Source: Fimbriimonadia bacterium (GTDB lineage: Bacteria > Armatimonadota > Fimbriimonadia > Fimbriimonadales > Fimbriimonadaceae). Taken from it: a DNA stretch of 64,000 nucleotides. The stretch covers positions 96,666 through 160,665 of the forward strand of contig JAUICQ010000004.1 in the NCBI GenBank assembly GCA_030427425.1. The letters are read 5' to 3'. Every line of letters begins with the position of its first letter. Position 1 is the stretch's first letter. This document shows positions 10,021 through 18,257 of the stretch, in pieces. The position numbers were made by a program, and so were the translations under genes. The notes under the pieces were generated by a model. It saw nothing but the letters and a program-made list of their open reading frames with translations. It was not told where the DNA came from and made no database searches.

Positions 10021-11103
10021 ATGAAATTAGTTTCCAAACTTCTCTTGGCATGTGTTATAAGTTTATGCTGTAGTACAGTCTTTTCTTTGTTAGATAGTTT
10101 ACCCATCTTCCATATAGTGTCACCGAAAATGAATCAGATTGTGCGTGGTGCTTTCGATGTAAAAATCCCTAAAGCATGTGTGCCCGATAATGCCTATATT
10201 ACGTTTTATCAGGATGATAAATACCTGGTATCCGTAGAGCCTAGACTGGAGAAAGGATTGCTGATATACTCTCTAAACACCCTTGATTTAAATATTCCAG
10301 ATGGGGAGCTAAGATTAAAAGCTAGGCTAAACATAAAACACGAAGATGAAGATAAACTAAAACATATTACTTTCTCTAGGGTATATCTGAATGTAGATAA
10401 CTATACAAGTATAGAAAGACAGATTGAAAAGGTTGGGATAAATTTAAAAAATCCAAAACAGAATTTTAACTATTCATGGCAGATTCGGGATAATTCAGGA
10501 GTATTTATCTTTAGAAATGTTAGGGCTGAAAAGGAACAATCGGTTTGGGAGATGGAATCAGGCGATTTATTGAATGCTACCTCTCCTGTTATAACATTAG
10601 TAAAGGATGCTTTAGGTGGGCTAGTTAAAGCAAAACCATCACCCTCTTTAGAATTAGATTCCAGTGGAATACTTGTGAATTGGTTGCCAGAAAAAGTTGG
10701 CTGCAGCCATAAGAACGAAGTGACAATAATACCTTCTGCTCAATGGAATGAGACTACTGCTAGGTTAGGAAAATCGGTTACTATTCCAGTAGAAAAGTTT
10801 TCTGCACTCTATATTCCTAAGAAGTTGATTTCAAGTTTGGTGGGTGGGAATGTTCATATGACTCTAACCCCCGAGCTATGTAGATGGATTAACGGAAGAA
10901 GGTGTGTTAAGATTAACTTTCAATTGGCTAAGAATAGTGTGCTATCTTTGTCTGGCTATTACTATGTGGATGTAGATTCCGGTGTTGTTACCGAAATGGA
11001 GAGTAGGCTGAATGTTTTTGGAGGTCCTGCTGTTGGAGATACTAAAGAGGAATCGGTGCAAGTGAGTTCGGATAGGTTGATCCGATATGTATTACAGGAT
11101 TGA
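10021..11103 (+). CDS. Exported protein of unknown function
   Basis: A 360-residue protein with a clear signal peptide (MKLVSKLLLACVISLCCSTVFS) and no later membrane segment, so it is probably periplasmic or secreted. The first part after the signal (FHIVSPKMNQIVRGAFDVKI) reads like an Ig-like beta-sandwich domain. The rest is beta-rich, with several isolated Cys residues (about 53, 228, 287, 294) that may form disulfides. I do not recognise a family. It has a GAAGGT ribosome site and lies 33 bases after mnhE, so it may be cotranscribed with the antiporter, but no functional link is evident. Confidence 0.8.
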   Translation: MKLVSKLLLACVISLCCSTVFSLLDSLPIFHIVSPKMNQIVRGAFDVKIPKACVPDNAYITFYQDDKYLVSVEPRLEKGLLIYSLNTLDLNIPDGELRLKARLNIKHEDEDKLKHITFSRVYLNVDNYTSIERQIEKVGINLKNPKQNFNYSWQIRDNSGVFIFRNVRAEKEQSVWEMESGDLLNATSPVITLVKDALGGLVKAKPSPSLELDSSGILVNWLPEKVGCSHKNEVTIIPSAQWNETTARLGKSVTIPVEKFSALYIPKKLISSLVGGNVHMTLTPELCRWINGRRCVKINFQLAKNSVLSLSGYYYVDVDSGVVTEMESRLNVFGGPAVGDTKEESVQVSSDRLIRYVLQD

Positions 11104-11143
11104 TGAATCTACCAAGTGTGGGATATATATATATATATTTTCC

Positions 11144-11215
11144 TTTCTGGATCCCGTTCCAGGATGACGGCCTAGTGGAGAGGCGAGTCGGTAGTATTGG
11201 CCCCACATGTGACAG
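11144..11215 (+). repeat. 72-bp repeat, copy 1 of 3
   Basis: Begins TTTCTGGATCCCGTTCCAGG, with an internal hairpin CTGGATCCCGTTCCAG, followed by ATGACGG and a shared tail ending CCCCACATGTGACAG. Nearly identical copies lie at 11430-11501 and 11608-11678. A TA tract precedes it at 11124-11138. Confidence 0.9.
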
Positions 11216-11269
11216 TCCGTCTGCTTAGATTGTTATTCCGAAAAGGGCAAAAACAAGGTCATGGACCCC

Positions 11270-11400
11270 GAGCTCCGTCCTCGAAGGGGAAATACACAAT
11301 GTCGGGGCGACATTTGCCAATCATCTCCCCACGTCCGGTCATCCTCGAAGGGGATCCATATTTTGAAGAAAATCACCAAGTGTGGGTGAATAAAGATGCC
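11270..11400 (+). repeat. Composite of dispersed short palindromic repeats
   Basis: Contains the family of units GTCCTCGAAGGGGA (11277-11290), GTCGGGGCGACATTTGCCAA, CATCCTCGAAGGGGATCC (about 11341-11358) and ATCACCAAGTGTGGG. The same units in the same order recur at 62.9-63.6 kb. It codes for nothing recognisable. Confidence 0.8.
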
Positions 11401-11429
11401 TGGATCCGGGCGATTTTATTTTTCTTTTT

Positions 11430-11501
11430 TTCTGGATCCCGTTCCAGGATGACGGTCTGGTTTGAGAGGCGAGTCGGTAGTATTGGCCCCACATGTGACA
11501 G
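11430..11501 (+). repeat. 72-bp repeat, copy 2 of 3
   Basis: Same unit as at 11144, with changes such as GGTCTGGTTTG for GGCCTAGTGG. It is followed by the dispersed unit ACCAAGTGTGGG and then ACCACCGTCTTCCCGGCG at about 11550. Confidence 0.9.
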
Positions 11502-11607
11502 ACAATCTACCAAGTGTGGGATGAGAAACAAACGATAACTCACCGACTACCACCGTCTTCCCGGCGTTTTAAAGATGCCGGTGTCCGGCCGTTTTTATAT
11601 TTTTTTC

Positions 11608-11678
11608 TTTCTGGATCCCGTTCCAGGATGACGGCCTAGTGGAGAGGCGAGTCGGTAGTATTGGCCTCACATTTGACA
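11608..11678 (+). repeat. 72-bp repeat, copy 3 of 3
   Basis: Third copy, with CTCACATTTGACA at the end in place of CCCACATGTGACA. Its spacing from the first two copies is about 286 and 178 bases. The island fills the whole gap between the exported protein and the duplicated lipoprotein gene. Confidence 0.9.
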
Positions 11679-11754
11679 CGATAACAGTGATAAGTAGCAT
11701 AGATCCAGCATAATAATCAGTTTTTATTTTTTTGTTAAATCCAATGATAAATAG

Positions 11755-12140
11755 TATGAAGATAATTTATCTATACAAAATTGCAATAATGATCGGTGCG
11801 GTAAGCACTATGGTCGGATGCGGTGGTAGTAGCGCAGATAAGAGTAGTACCAGTGAAGTGGAATCTGTAATTAGTGATCAGAATAATGGTGGAACTTCAG
11901 TTAAAGTGCAAGCTCAGAATACTACCCAAGAAAATCCAAATCAAAAGTATGAAGATAATTTATCTATACAAAATTGCAATAATGATTGGTGCGGTAAGCA
12001 CTATGGTCGGATGCGGTGGTAGTAGCGCAGATAAGCGTAGTACCAGTGAAGTGGAATCTGTAATTAGTGATCAGAATAATGGTGGAACTTCAGTTAAAGT
12101 GCAAGCTCAGAATACTACCCAAGAAAATCCAAATCAAAAG
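11755..12140 (+). repeat. 193-bp tandem duplication (two copies)
   Basis: Copies 11755-11947 and 11948-12140 are directly adjacent and differ at only two positions seen by eye (ATCGG/ATTGG and AAGAG/AAGCG). Both begin TATGAAGATAATTTATC and end AAATCAAAAG. The near identity points to a recent event. Confidence 0.95.
11756..12022 (+). pseudogene. Frameshifted 5' copy of a small lipoprotein gene
   Basis: This copy starts with MKIIYLYKIAIMIGAVSTMV and a lipobox GCGG, the same as the intact gene that follows. After the duplicated 193-bp unit it runs out of frame into the second copy (tail YEDNLSIQNC) and stops at 12022. It would make a lipoprotein with a nonsense tail. Since 193 is not a multiple of three, the duplication itself caused the break. 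Whether it is expressed is unknown. Confidence 0.8.
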
Positions 12141-12383
12141 ACGGTTGATGGTATTAATAAAGCGATGATTTTATATTATCAGAGTCTAAAACCTCAGCTT
12201 ACTAATTATATTATTAGTATACTTAAAAATAAACTTAGTTCTGAAGATAAAGCTAAACTTGAAGCTGGAAGTGAAGTAGCAGCTGAAATTAACTCTAGAC
12301 TTGAAACTGAAGCAGCAGCAGAAGCTGATGAGATGATTAAACACATGATACAAAAGTGGCAAAGCAAGCCGACTGCTAATTGA
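11949..12383 (+). CDS. Small lipoprotein (intact copy)
   Basis: A 144-residue lipoprotein. The signal peptide ends in a lipobox (MVGCGGSS, Cys near residue 21). A polar linker and then a helical, charged C-terminal region (KLSSEDKAKLEAGSEVAAE and EAAAEADEMIKHMIQKW) follow. An upstream in-frame start at 11874 lies inside the duplicated first copy and is not used here because it would bury the signal peptide. No known family is recognised. It belongs to the set of short surface lipoproteins near repeats in this window (55798, 56661, 63796). Confidence 0.8.
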   Translation: MKIIYLYKIAIMIGAVSTMVGCGGSSADKRSTSEVESVISDQNNGGTSVKVQAQNTTQENPNQKTVDGINKAMILYYQSLKPQLTNYIISILKNKLSSEDKAKLEAGSEVAAEINSRLETEAAAEADEMIKHMIQKWQSKPTAN

Positions 12384-12414
12384 TTTCAATGAAGATTCAT
12401 TGAAATCAATTAGC
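12375..12414. terminator. Bidirectional hairpin between convergent genes
   Basis: A perfect stem of about 18 bp (GCTAATTGATTTCAATGA with its complement) around an AGAT loop. It covers the lipoprotein stop codon and lies 7 bases from the end of the oppositely oriented porin gene. It lacks a long T run. Confidence 0.75.
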
Positions 12415-12420
12415 AACCTA

Positions 12421-13773
12421 TTAAATAGAGTAGGTTTGTGTAAAGGAGAGTTCTAGTTTAGAATCATCTTTTTCAATAATGGGTAGTTCTGCCCATCTAT
12501 ATTTACATTCACCGGAGAGTGCTATTTTATCTGTAAATTTATATTTTACAGCTATAGCTGCTGCGTATGCATTGACGGAATGGAGTTTGTCATCTTTCTT
12601 GGACTTTAGTTTAAGCCCATTATCGTCATGGATCCATTCTAATCTACCAGAGTAGGTGAGGTTGCTATTCATCTGGTAGGCTACTCCTAGGTTAACGCCG
12701 TACCAGGAATCTTCATTAGGTTTAGATGCCATACCGTAGGTGCCTTCTAATCCTGCTGTTAGTTCATCGGTTACTTTATATTTTCCGTAAGCGTTATAAA
12801 CTTGTACGGTGGTGAATCCGCTATTAGGGAACCCGATTCCTCCAAATTCTTTAGCCTCATTTTTCTCAGTGCTTCCATCTCTGCCTAGGTAGCCTGAAAC
12901 TCCTACGGTATAGGGCTGTTTAGTAACATCTTTACCATCATCATCTAGTCCGGTTTTAAATTTAGGGGAGTATTTTCCATTTGCAGAGACGCATACATTC
13001 CCGCTGAAATTGTTTATATCTTCATTCCATCCATTAGCTAGGGATACTTGCATATTTGCGTTATCATTTACTTCCCAACTTAGTATGGCTCCACTGGCTG
13101 CAGAGGGGACCATTTTCGTTACCCAGCTAGATGATGCTGTACCTACGTTTTCTCCCGCGTTAGCCATGCCCACAACGGAATCGCATTTCCCTGCTTCGAT
13201 GTCTAGCTTATACTCTTCAGAGATTTTTTTAGATACATTACCTTCCCAATTAAAGATATCATAAGTATAGGAGTTATACACTTCATTATCAGGTGTGATA
13301 GCATATATAGTATCTCTATAATTACTTTTACCGGCAGCTAAAGACACCTTGCTGTTGAATGGAATGAGAGAATCTTCTTTCCGCTTAATGGCAAAACCTA
13401 TAGAGGATTGTTTAGCTGCTCCAGATGGATTTAACTTAGTTGTAAGTTTAATGCTACCTGCACCAGACCACGGACTCTCTTCCAGGGGGACAGGCACTAC
13501 GTATTTTTCAATTGCAGATAAAGATTCGAAAGTGATGGGTTTTTTATCATCTTTTTCATCAGTATTTTCTTCTAATTTCCCGCAATCATCATTGTCTTTA
13601 TTTGATATTTCGTTGGCATCTACTACTTCTACATCGATGCAATTGTCTGGTTGAGAGTTATCACTTTCCGTTGTATGAGCTAGAAGTACGTTGCTAAATA
13701 AAAGTGTTGCTACTAATGTGCTAATTTTTTTTAGTCTATTCTCATTTATTATAGAGTAGTTTTTCTTAAACAT
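12421..13773 (-). CDS. Outer-membrane beta-barrel porin-like protein
   Basis: A 450-residue protein with a signal peptide (hydrophobic STLVATLLFSNVLLAHT near residues 18-34), an acidic low-complexity linker (residues about 40-80), then a barrel of alternating amphipathic strands with aromatic residues. The segment ILSWEVNDNANMQVSLANGW resembles the BBP2/OmpL-like porin family. The last residues (LELSFTQTYSI) form a typical final strand, though without a terminal Phe. It would make a channel in the outer membrane and supports a diderm envelope. It has its own leader with a 13-bp inverted repeat at 13802-13834. The family call is by strand pattern, not by a firm motif. Confidence 0.75.
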   Translation of the reverse strand: MFKKNYSIINENRLKKISTLVATLLFSNVLLAHTTESDNSQPDNCIDVEVVDANEISNKDNDDCGKLEENTDEKDDKKPITFESLSAIEKYVVPVPLEESPWSGAGSIKLTTKLNPSGAAKQSSIGFAIKRKEDSLIPFNSKVSLAAGKSNYRDTIYAITPDNEVYNSYTYDIFNWEGNVSKKISEEYKLDIEAGKCDSVVGMANAGENVGTASSSWVTKMVPSAASGAILSWEVNDNANMQVSLANGWNEDINNFSGNVCVSANGKYSPKFKTGLDDDGKDVTKQPYTVGVSGYLGRDGSTEKNEAKEFGGIGFPNSGFTTVQVYNAYGKYKVTDELTAGLEGTYGMASKPNEDSWYGVNLGVAYQMNSNLTYSGRLEWIHDDNGLKLKSKKDDKLHSVNAYAAAIAVKYKFTDKIALSGECKYRWAELPIIEKDDSKLELSFTQTYSI

Positions 13774-13801
13774 AATTAAAATCCGGGTTATGAAATGTTG
13801 A

Positions 13802-13834
13802 GTATTTACCAGTATTAATTGTACTGGTAAATAC
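13802..13834. promoter_or_regulatory. Perfect 13-bp inverted repeat upstream of the porin gene
   Basis: GTATTTACCAGTA, 7-base loop, TACTGGTAAATAC. It lies 29 bases before the porin start and downstream of fabZ on the same strand. It could be an operator, a 5' UTR hairpin, or the end of the fabZ transcript; with no T run on the minus side, the first two fit better. Confidence 0.6.
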
Positions 13835-13932
13835 AGGCATATTGGTATAATACCGGAAAAAATAACGAGATAGGTTTATTTGGCATTATGGTTTTTACTT
13901 TTTAGGACCAGTTTCTATCTCTTTAGCACAGG

Positions 13933-14373
13933 CTAAATACTAAATACCCAGGTAGCTTTGGCACAAAGTTTATTGCCGACCATGGCATTCCCGGATGCAA
14001 TACCTATGCCACATTTAATTTTTTCTAATTTAGTTTCAAGTAGAATTCTTTCTCCAGGAAGGATGGGGTGAATAAATTTTGCTTGTTTAACTTCAGCCAA
14101 CAGAGGGACTTTATTCTTGGCAGAAACTGTATCCATACTTGTAAGAATTGGGATACTAGCTTGTGCCAAACATTCGAGAATAATCACTCCAGGAAGGATT
14201 GGATGCCGAGGGAAATGACCTTTGAATATGGGATTGTCTTCTTCAAAGTATGCTGTTGCTGTGCACGATTCTCCTGGTTGGATATGAAGAATAGAATCTA
14301 TAAACAGAAAAGGATGACGATGCGGAATGAAGTTTTCAATGGTCCTCAGTGTGTTGGTGTTCGTGCTACTCAT
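13933..14373 (-). CDS. fabZ: 3-hydroxyacyl-ACP dehydratase FabZ
   Basis: A 146-residue hotdog-fold enzyme that removes water from 3-hydroxyacyl-ACP in fatty acid elongation. It shows HRHPFLFIDSI near residue 18 and the active-site segment GHFPRHPILPGVIILECLAQA near residues 52-72, with catalytic His and Glu. The length is normal. It overlaps the end of dedA by 8 bases, so the two are one transcription unit. No other fatty acid synthesis gene is adjacent, unlike the common lpxC-fabZ-lpxA arrangement. Confidence 0.96.
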   Translation of the reverse strand: MSSTNTNTLRTIENFIPHRHPFLFIDSILHIQPGESCTATAYFEEDNPIFKGHFPRHPILPGVIILECLAQASIPILTSMDTVSAKNKVPLLAEVKQAKFIHPILPGERILLETKLEKIKCGIGIASGNAMVGNKLCAKATWVFSI

Positions 14374-15037
14374 TAGACTTATTTTGTGATGCTTTATACT
14401 TATGGTAAGCGTACTTAATTCCGGCAGGTACCAGTGTAGCCAGAGTGGCTAGAGCAAGAAGCACAAGAAATGAGTAGTGCGGATCTGCAGTTTTTCCTAA
14501 CCCGTACCCCATCCCTACACAGATTCCTACCCAGAGGATAGCTCCGATAGTATTAAACAATTGAAACTGCCAGTAGTTCATCTTGGTCATCCCTGCTACA
14601 AACGGACCGTATGTACGTGCTATGGGTATGAATCTGGCTATAATCAGTGAAGCGCCACCATATTTATCCATGAAATCGTGTGTTTTTTTAATGTTTCTAT
14701 CCCATTTTTCCGATTTAAGCTTACTGTGGATATAATCGCCGAGGTGAACGGAGATGTGATAATTTGCAGTGTTACCTATAATGGCTGCTAGTATTAAAAG
14801 TCCTGAGGTAAGCCATACATTCCAGTGTAATGTGCCGTTTTGCGAGAATATACCAACAGCGAACAATAGTCCGTCTCCAGGTAGAAAAGGGAAAATCACT
14901 AGTCCGGTTTCACCAAAAATTACTAAAAAGAGAATGAAATAGGTCCACGCTCCAAAGTTATTTACGAGAAGTGCCAGGTATTTATCTAAATGAAAAAGCC
15001 AATCGGATATGTTGCTAAATAGTTCCACTATATACAT
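14366..15037 (-). CDS. DedA-family membrane protein
   Basis: A 223-residue inner membrane protein of the DedA/SNARE-associated family, linked in other bacteria to phospholipid flipping and envelope homeostasis. Family marks are FGETGLVIFPFLPGDGLLF near residues 41-59 and RFIPIARTYGPFVAGMTKM near 137-155, with the conserved Glu, Asp and Arg residues. Four to five membrane segments are evident. It is first in a two-gene unit with fabZ and is divergent from comEC. Confidence 0.93.
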   Translation of the reverse strand: MYIVELFSNISDWLFHLDKYLALLVNNFGAWTYFILFLVIFGETGLVIFPFLPGDGLLFAVGIFSQNGTLHWNVWLTSGLLILAAIIGNTANYHISVHLGDYIHSKLKSEKWDRNIKKTHDFMDKYGGASLIIARFIPIARTYGPFVAGMTKMNYWQFQLFNTIGAILWVGICVGMGYGLGKTADPHYSFLVLLALATLATLVPAGIKYAYHKYKASQNKSNE

Positions 15038-15147
15038 TATTTTGGCATATTATTTTAGATACCTAGAATATTGGGCGTTAGTTTTGATTTTTTTTAATCA
15101 TGAATAAAAAGATGGTTAGGATAGATTGAGGATCTATAATATAGAGT

Positions 15148-16605
15148 GTGGGTCCGTTAATAAATCTTCATTGGTGGCGAGATAGTGTTCTGCATCGACC
15201 TTTGTTGATAGTGTTTATTTCCTTAGCAAATGGGATAGCTGTGGTCGGAAATCCGTTCTTTATTTTAGGATATATCTGCCTAGCGCTATTAATATGGAAC
15301 AAATTTTACATTCAGATACTTGCTTTATTATCGTTTATACTGGGTATTTATATCGTTCCTGAAGCACCAAAAGAGAACCTGGGAGTATCGTTTGAATATC
15401 GCGGAGTGGTTACTGTGGATAGTATTCCCCGTGTTTATGAAAACATTCACTATAGTGCATTAGAGAAAAAAAATAAGAAGACAGTAGTTACTCAGTTTAT
15501 CATAAGGGATGCATCTAAAACTAAATATTTATTAGAAGTTAAAGGTGAGGTGGAGTATAACTTTCAGGATGTAATAGAGATACTTGCTATGGAATCTCCA
15601 CTATCTGAGGTTGCTGAAAAAAAATACGAACTGAATTATATACAGGGGAAGTTGATTGCATTAGATACAAAATTGGTAACTCCTAGTAATCTTTTATGGA
15701 AAAAAGCCCACGTGCTAAATACAAAATTTAAAGATTTTGCGGATAAATATTTTGGAAGCAATACTAAAGGTTTAGTTCAAGCGATTATTTTTAATATTAG
15801 AAATTACCTGCCAGCCGATACTTATACTGCCCTGATCGATACTGGAACCATCCATGTAGTATCAACATCTGGCATGCACATTACCATAGTGAATCTTTTA
15901 TTATTAAGCATCATTAGTTTGTTTATGTTGCCTAGAAAATTAAGTGTATTTTTGATAGCTGGCATACTTACTTTTTATGGAATGTCTACCGGATTCCATG
16001 CGCCCGTTATAAGAGCTTTAATAATGAACCTATTGGGTATGTTCGCTTTTGTTTTAATGAGGGAGCGTGATGCATTAAGTGCCTTTGGATTATCCGGTAT
16101 CGTTCATCTACTGTGGTATCCGGAAGGATTATATCAGGTATCGTTTCAGCTCTCCCATTTAGGATCATTAAGTCTACTTCTATTCTCACCAGAGATCCAT
16201 ACCTACCGATCTTCTTTTATAGAGTTTATTAAAGATAAGGTGTATAGTTTTGTAAATAGTAGCATCATGTTATCATTGGTGAGTGCTCCTATTCTAGCAT
16301 TTCATTTTGGAAGCATCTCGATAGTTTCTGTTTTAGCTAATTTACTAATATTGTGGGTAGTTCCTATGATTATTCTGCTTACATTATTAGCCTGGGGGTG
16401 TTCATACTTTTTTACCAACATAGCCCAGTTTATATGTAGTTCGTTAGTAGAGCCTTTGATGGGTTGGATTCTGTTTGTAATACATTCTCTTTCTAAGTTC
16501 AATTACTGTATACTCTACGTGCCCAAATTTAGTTTTGTATGGGTGATGCTCTTTTATTGTTGTATATTTATTCTATGGAGACCTCGGATAAGGAGTTGGA
16601 AATAA
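15148..16605 (+). CDS. comEC: ComEC/Rec2 N-terminal and competence (channel) part
   Basis: A 485-residue polytopic membrane protein matching the first two thirds of ComEC, the channel that brings single-stranded DNA across the inner membrane. It has an N-terminal membrane pair, a soluble OB-like segment (EYRGVVTVDSIPRV), and then the competence domain with HVVSTSGMHITIVNLLLL and ALIMNLLGMFAFVLMRERD. The start is GTG. The frame ends at TAA 16603-16605, and the same frame continues as the C-terminal domain at 16609 after one TTT codon. This is therefore a ComEC cut by a single in-frame stop. Confidence 0.9.
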   Translation: MGPLINLHWWRDSVLHRPLLIVFISLANGIAVVGNPFFILGYICLALLIWNKFYIQILALLSFILGIYIVPEAPKENLGVSFEYRGVVTVDSIPRVYENIHYSALEKKNKKTVVTQFIIRDASKTKYLLEVKGEVEYNFQDVIEILAMESPLSEVAEKKYELNYIQGKLIALDTKLVTPSNLLWKKAHVLNTKFKDFADKYFGSNTKGLVQAIIFNIRNYLPADTYTALIDTGTIHVVSTSGMHITIVNLLLLSIISLFMLPRKLSVFLIAGILTFYGMSTGFHAPVIRALIMNLLGMFAFVLMRERDALSAFGLSGIVHLLWYPEGLYQVSFQLSHLGSLSLLLFSPEIHTYRSSFIEFIKDKVYSFVNSSIMLSLVSAPILAFHFGSISIVSVLANLLILWVVPMIILLTLLAWGCSYFFTNIAQFICSSLVEPLMGWILFVIHSLSKFNYCILYVPKFSFVWVMLFYCCIFILWRPRIRSWK

Positions 16606-16608
16606 TTT

Positions 16609-17469
16609 GTGGTGAAGCATAGAAAGCTGCTGATAGTTATCATACTAGCCTTTTCAACAGGAGTGATTTCTGAGCGATTTTCTTCGTACATTTTCACTAA
16701 TCCGGATAGGATTATATTTCTATCGGTTGGGCAGGGAGATTGCACCCTTTTCCAGTGTGGACCTTATAATGTTTTAGTAGATACGGGTCCGGCGGGTGAA
16801 AATAATTCTATTGCAAATAGACTGCTTATTCCAAGCCTGAGGGAATATGGAGTGCACTCTATAGATCTTCTGTTTATTACTCATCCCGATTACGACCATA
16901 TGGGTGGATTGAAAATGCTAAATAAACGGTACTCTATACAGAATATTGTTTTAGGGGATGCATTCAAAAATTCATCTAAAATGCATAATTTTCTTAAAGA
17001 GGCTAACATAGATTCTAGTAAAATAATTTGGCTAAATAGTAGAAGTAAGTTTCATTTAAGAGATGTTTTGGTAGATGTTGTTCAGCCTAAAGAGATGATT
17101 CCTTTTCAAATGAATAGCACGAATGATAACAGCTTGTGTATTAATATTCTAGACGGTAGATCGTCAGCAATATTAACTGGTGATGCAAGCTGTGTTGTGG
17201 AGTTGTATATGTTAAATAATCTTCCAGGTTGGAGTGCAGATGTTCTGAAGGCTGGTCATCATGGTAGTAGATATTCGACAAGTAGTAAGTTTTTAGATGC
17301 TTATCATCCTAAATATGTAGTATTCAGTTGTGGCGTTAACAATTCGTACAATCATCCACATCCCAGGGTGCAAGATATTGTAAAGAAGAGGGGAATATCC
17401 ATACAACGTACGGATAGTAAGAAGAATATCGAATTTCGAGCTTCGGATACAGGATTTGTTTTAGATTAA
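16609..17469 (+). CDS. comEC: ComEC C-terminal metallo-beta-lactamase domain, split off
   Basis: A 286-residue protein with one N-terminal membrane segment and then the MBL-fold domain normally fused to the end of ComEC. Seen are FLSVGQGDCTLFQ, the metal site THPDYDHMGG, LTGDAS, and AGHHGSRYSTS. The domain is a proposed nuclease that degrades the non-transported DNA strand. It starts at GTG in the same frame as the upstream part. An AAGGAG lies 13 bases before the GTG, giving a possible if long-spaced ribosome site. All metal ligands appear intact, which argues for continued function as a separate chain. Confidence 0.9.
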   Translation: MVKHRKLLIVIILAFSTGVISERFSSYIFTNPDRIIFLSVGQGDCTLFQCGPYNVLVDTGPAGENNSIANRLLIPSLREYGVHSIDLLFITHPDYDHMGGLKMLNKRYSIQNIVLGDAFKNSSKMHNFLKEANIDSSKIIWLNSRSKFHLRDVLVDVVQPKEMIPFQMNSTNDNSLCINILDGRSSAILTGDASCVVELYMLNNLPGWSADVLKAGHHGSRYSTSSKFLDAYHPKYVVFSCGVNNSYNHPHPRVQDIVKKRGISIQRTDSKKNIEFRASDTGFVLD

Positions 17470-17519
17470 TGACAAGTTTGGATTGTATTCGCCCCGATTG
17501 CCGCAGGTAATATACAAGT

Positions 17520-18239
17520 ATGTCTTTAAAAGTAGCAATTATTGGCGGTACGGGGGTCGGACCCATATTAGAGAGTTATACTGGTGATTATATATCAGTT
17601 GAAACGGAATATGGATCTATACATACGAAGAAAATAATTGTAGAGGGTAATGAAGTTTACTTTTTGTCGAGGCATTCAGAGGGTCATAAGGTGCCACCTC
17701 ATAGTGTTAATTATTTAGGTTTGGCAGAGTGTTGCCGGCAGTTAAAAGTGGATTATGCTTTATCATCAGCAGCAGTCGGTAGCTTGAGGTCCGACTGGGC
17801 TACTGGAGTGATGGGTATCTGTACCGATTTTATAGATTTTAGTTTTAGGAATATTACAAAATATACCGATACCGTTGAGCATACGGATTTTTCCGATCCT
17901 TTTGATAAGAGTTTACGTGAAAAAATAGCCAAGATAGCTGAAACGCATAGTATTGAACTAGAAAAGAATGTTGTTTATGCCTGCACCAACGGACCCCGTT
18001 ATGAGACACCTGCCGAAGTAACTATGTTGAGAACATTGGGTGGAGATGTCGTAGGTATGACCGTAGCTTCGGAGGCGATTGCATTTAGAGAATCGGGAGT
18101 GCCTTATGGATGTATTGCAATGGTAACGAATCTGGGTGCCGGATTATCGGAAACGCCATTGAATCATGAAGAGGTTGTAGCTGCTATGAATGTTATGGGT
18201 GAGAAATTCTTGAAAATAGCACTAGGATTAGTAAATTAA
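17520..18239 (+). CDS. mtnP: S-methyl-5'-thioadenosine (or thioinosine) phosphorylase
   Basis: A 239-residue phosphorylase of the PNP/MTAP family. It splits methylthioadenosine with phosphate, recycling a by-product of polyamine and AdoMet metabolism. Motifs are IIGGTGVGP at the N-terminus (phosphate site), SRHSEGHKVPPHSVNY near residue 50, TNGPRYETPAEV near 156, and GDVVGMTVASEA. At 239 residues it is shorter than human MTAP (283) and close to the bacterial methylthioinosine type, so the base preference is uncertain. It lies between comEC and dprA, probably in one transcript. Confidence 0.9.
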   Translation: MSLKVAIIGGTGVGPILESYTGDYISVETEYGSIHTKKIIVEGNEVYFLSRHSEGHKVPPHSVNYLGLAECCRQLKVDYALSSAAVGSLRSDWATGVMGICTDFIDFSFRNITKYTDTVEHTDFSDPFDKSLREKIAKIAETHSIELEKNVVYACTNGPRYETPAEVTMLRTLGGDVVGMTVASEAIAFRESGVPYGCIAMVTNLGAGLSETPLNHEEVVAAMNVMGEKFLKIALGLVN

Positions 18240-18257
18240 ATTGAACTGTCATACGAT

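Noticed and set aside
11197..11538. 113-residue open frame in the repeat island
   Set aside because: It runs through copies of dispersed repeats, has no ribosome site, and its protein is Arg/Pro-rich without any domain.
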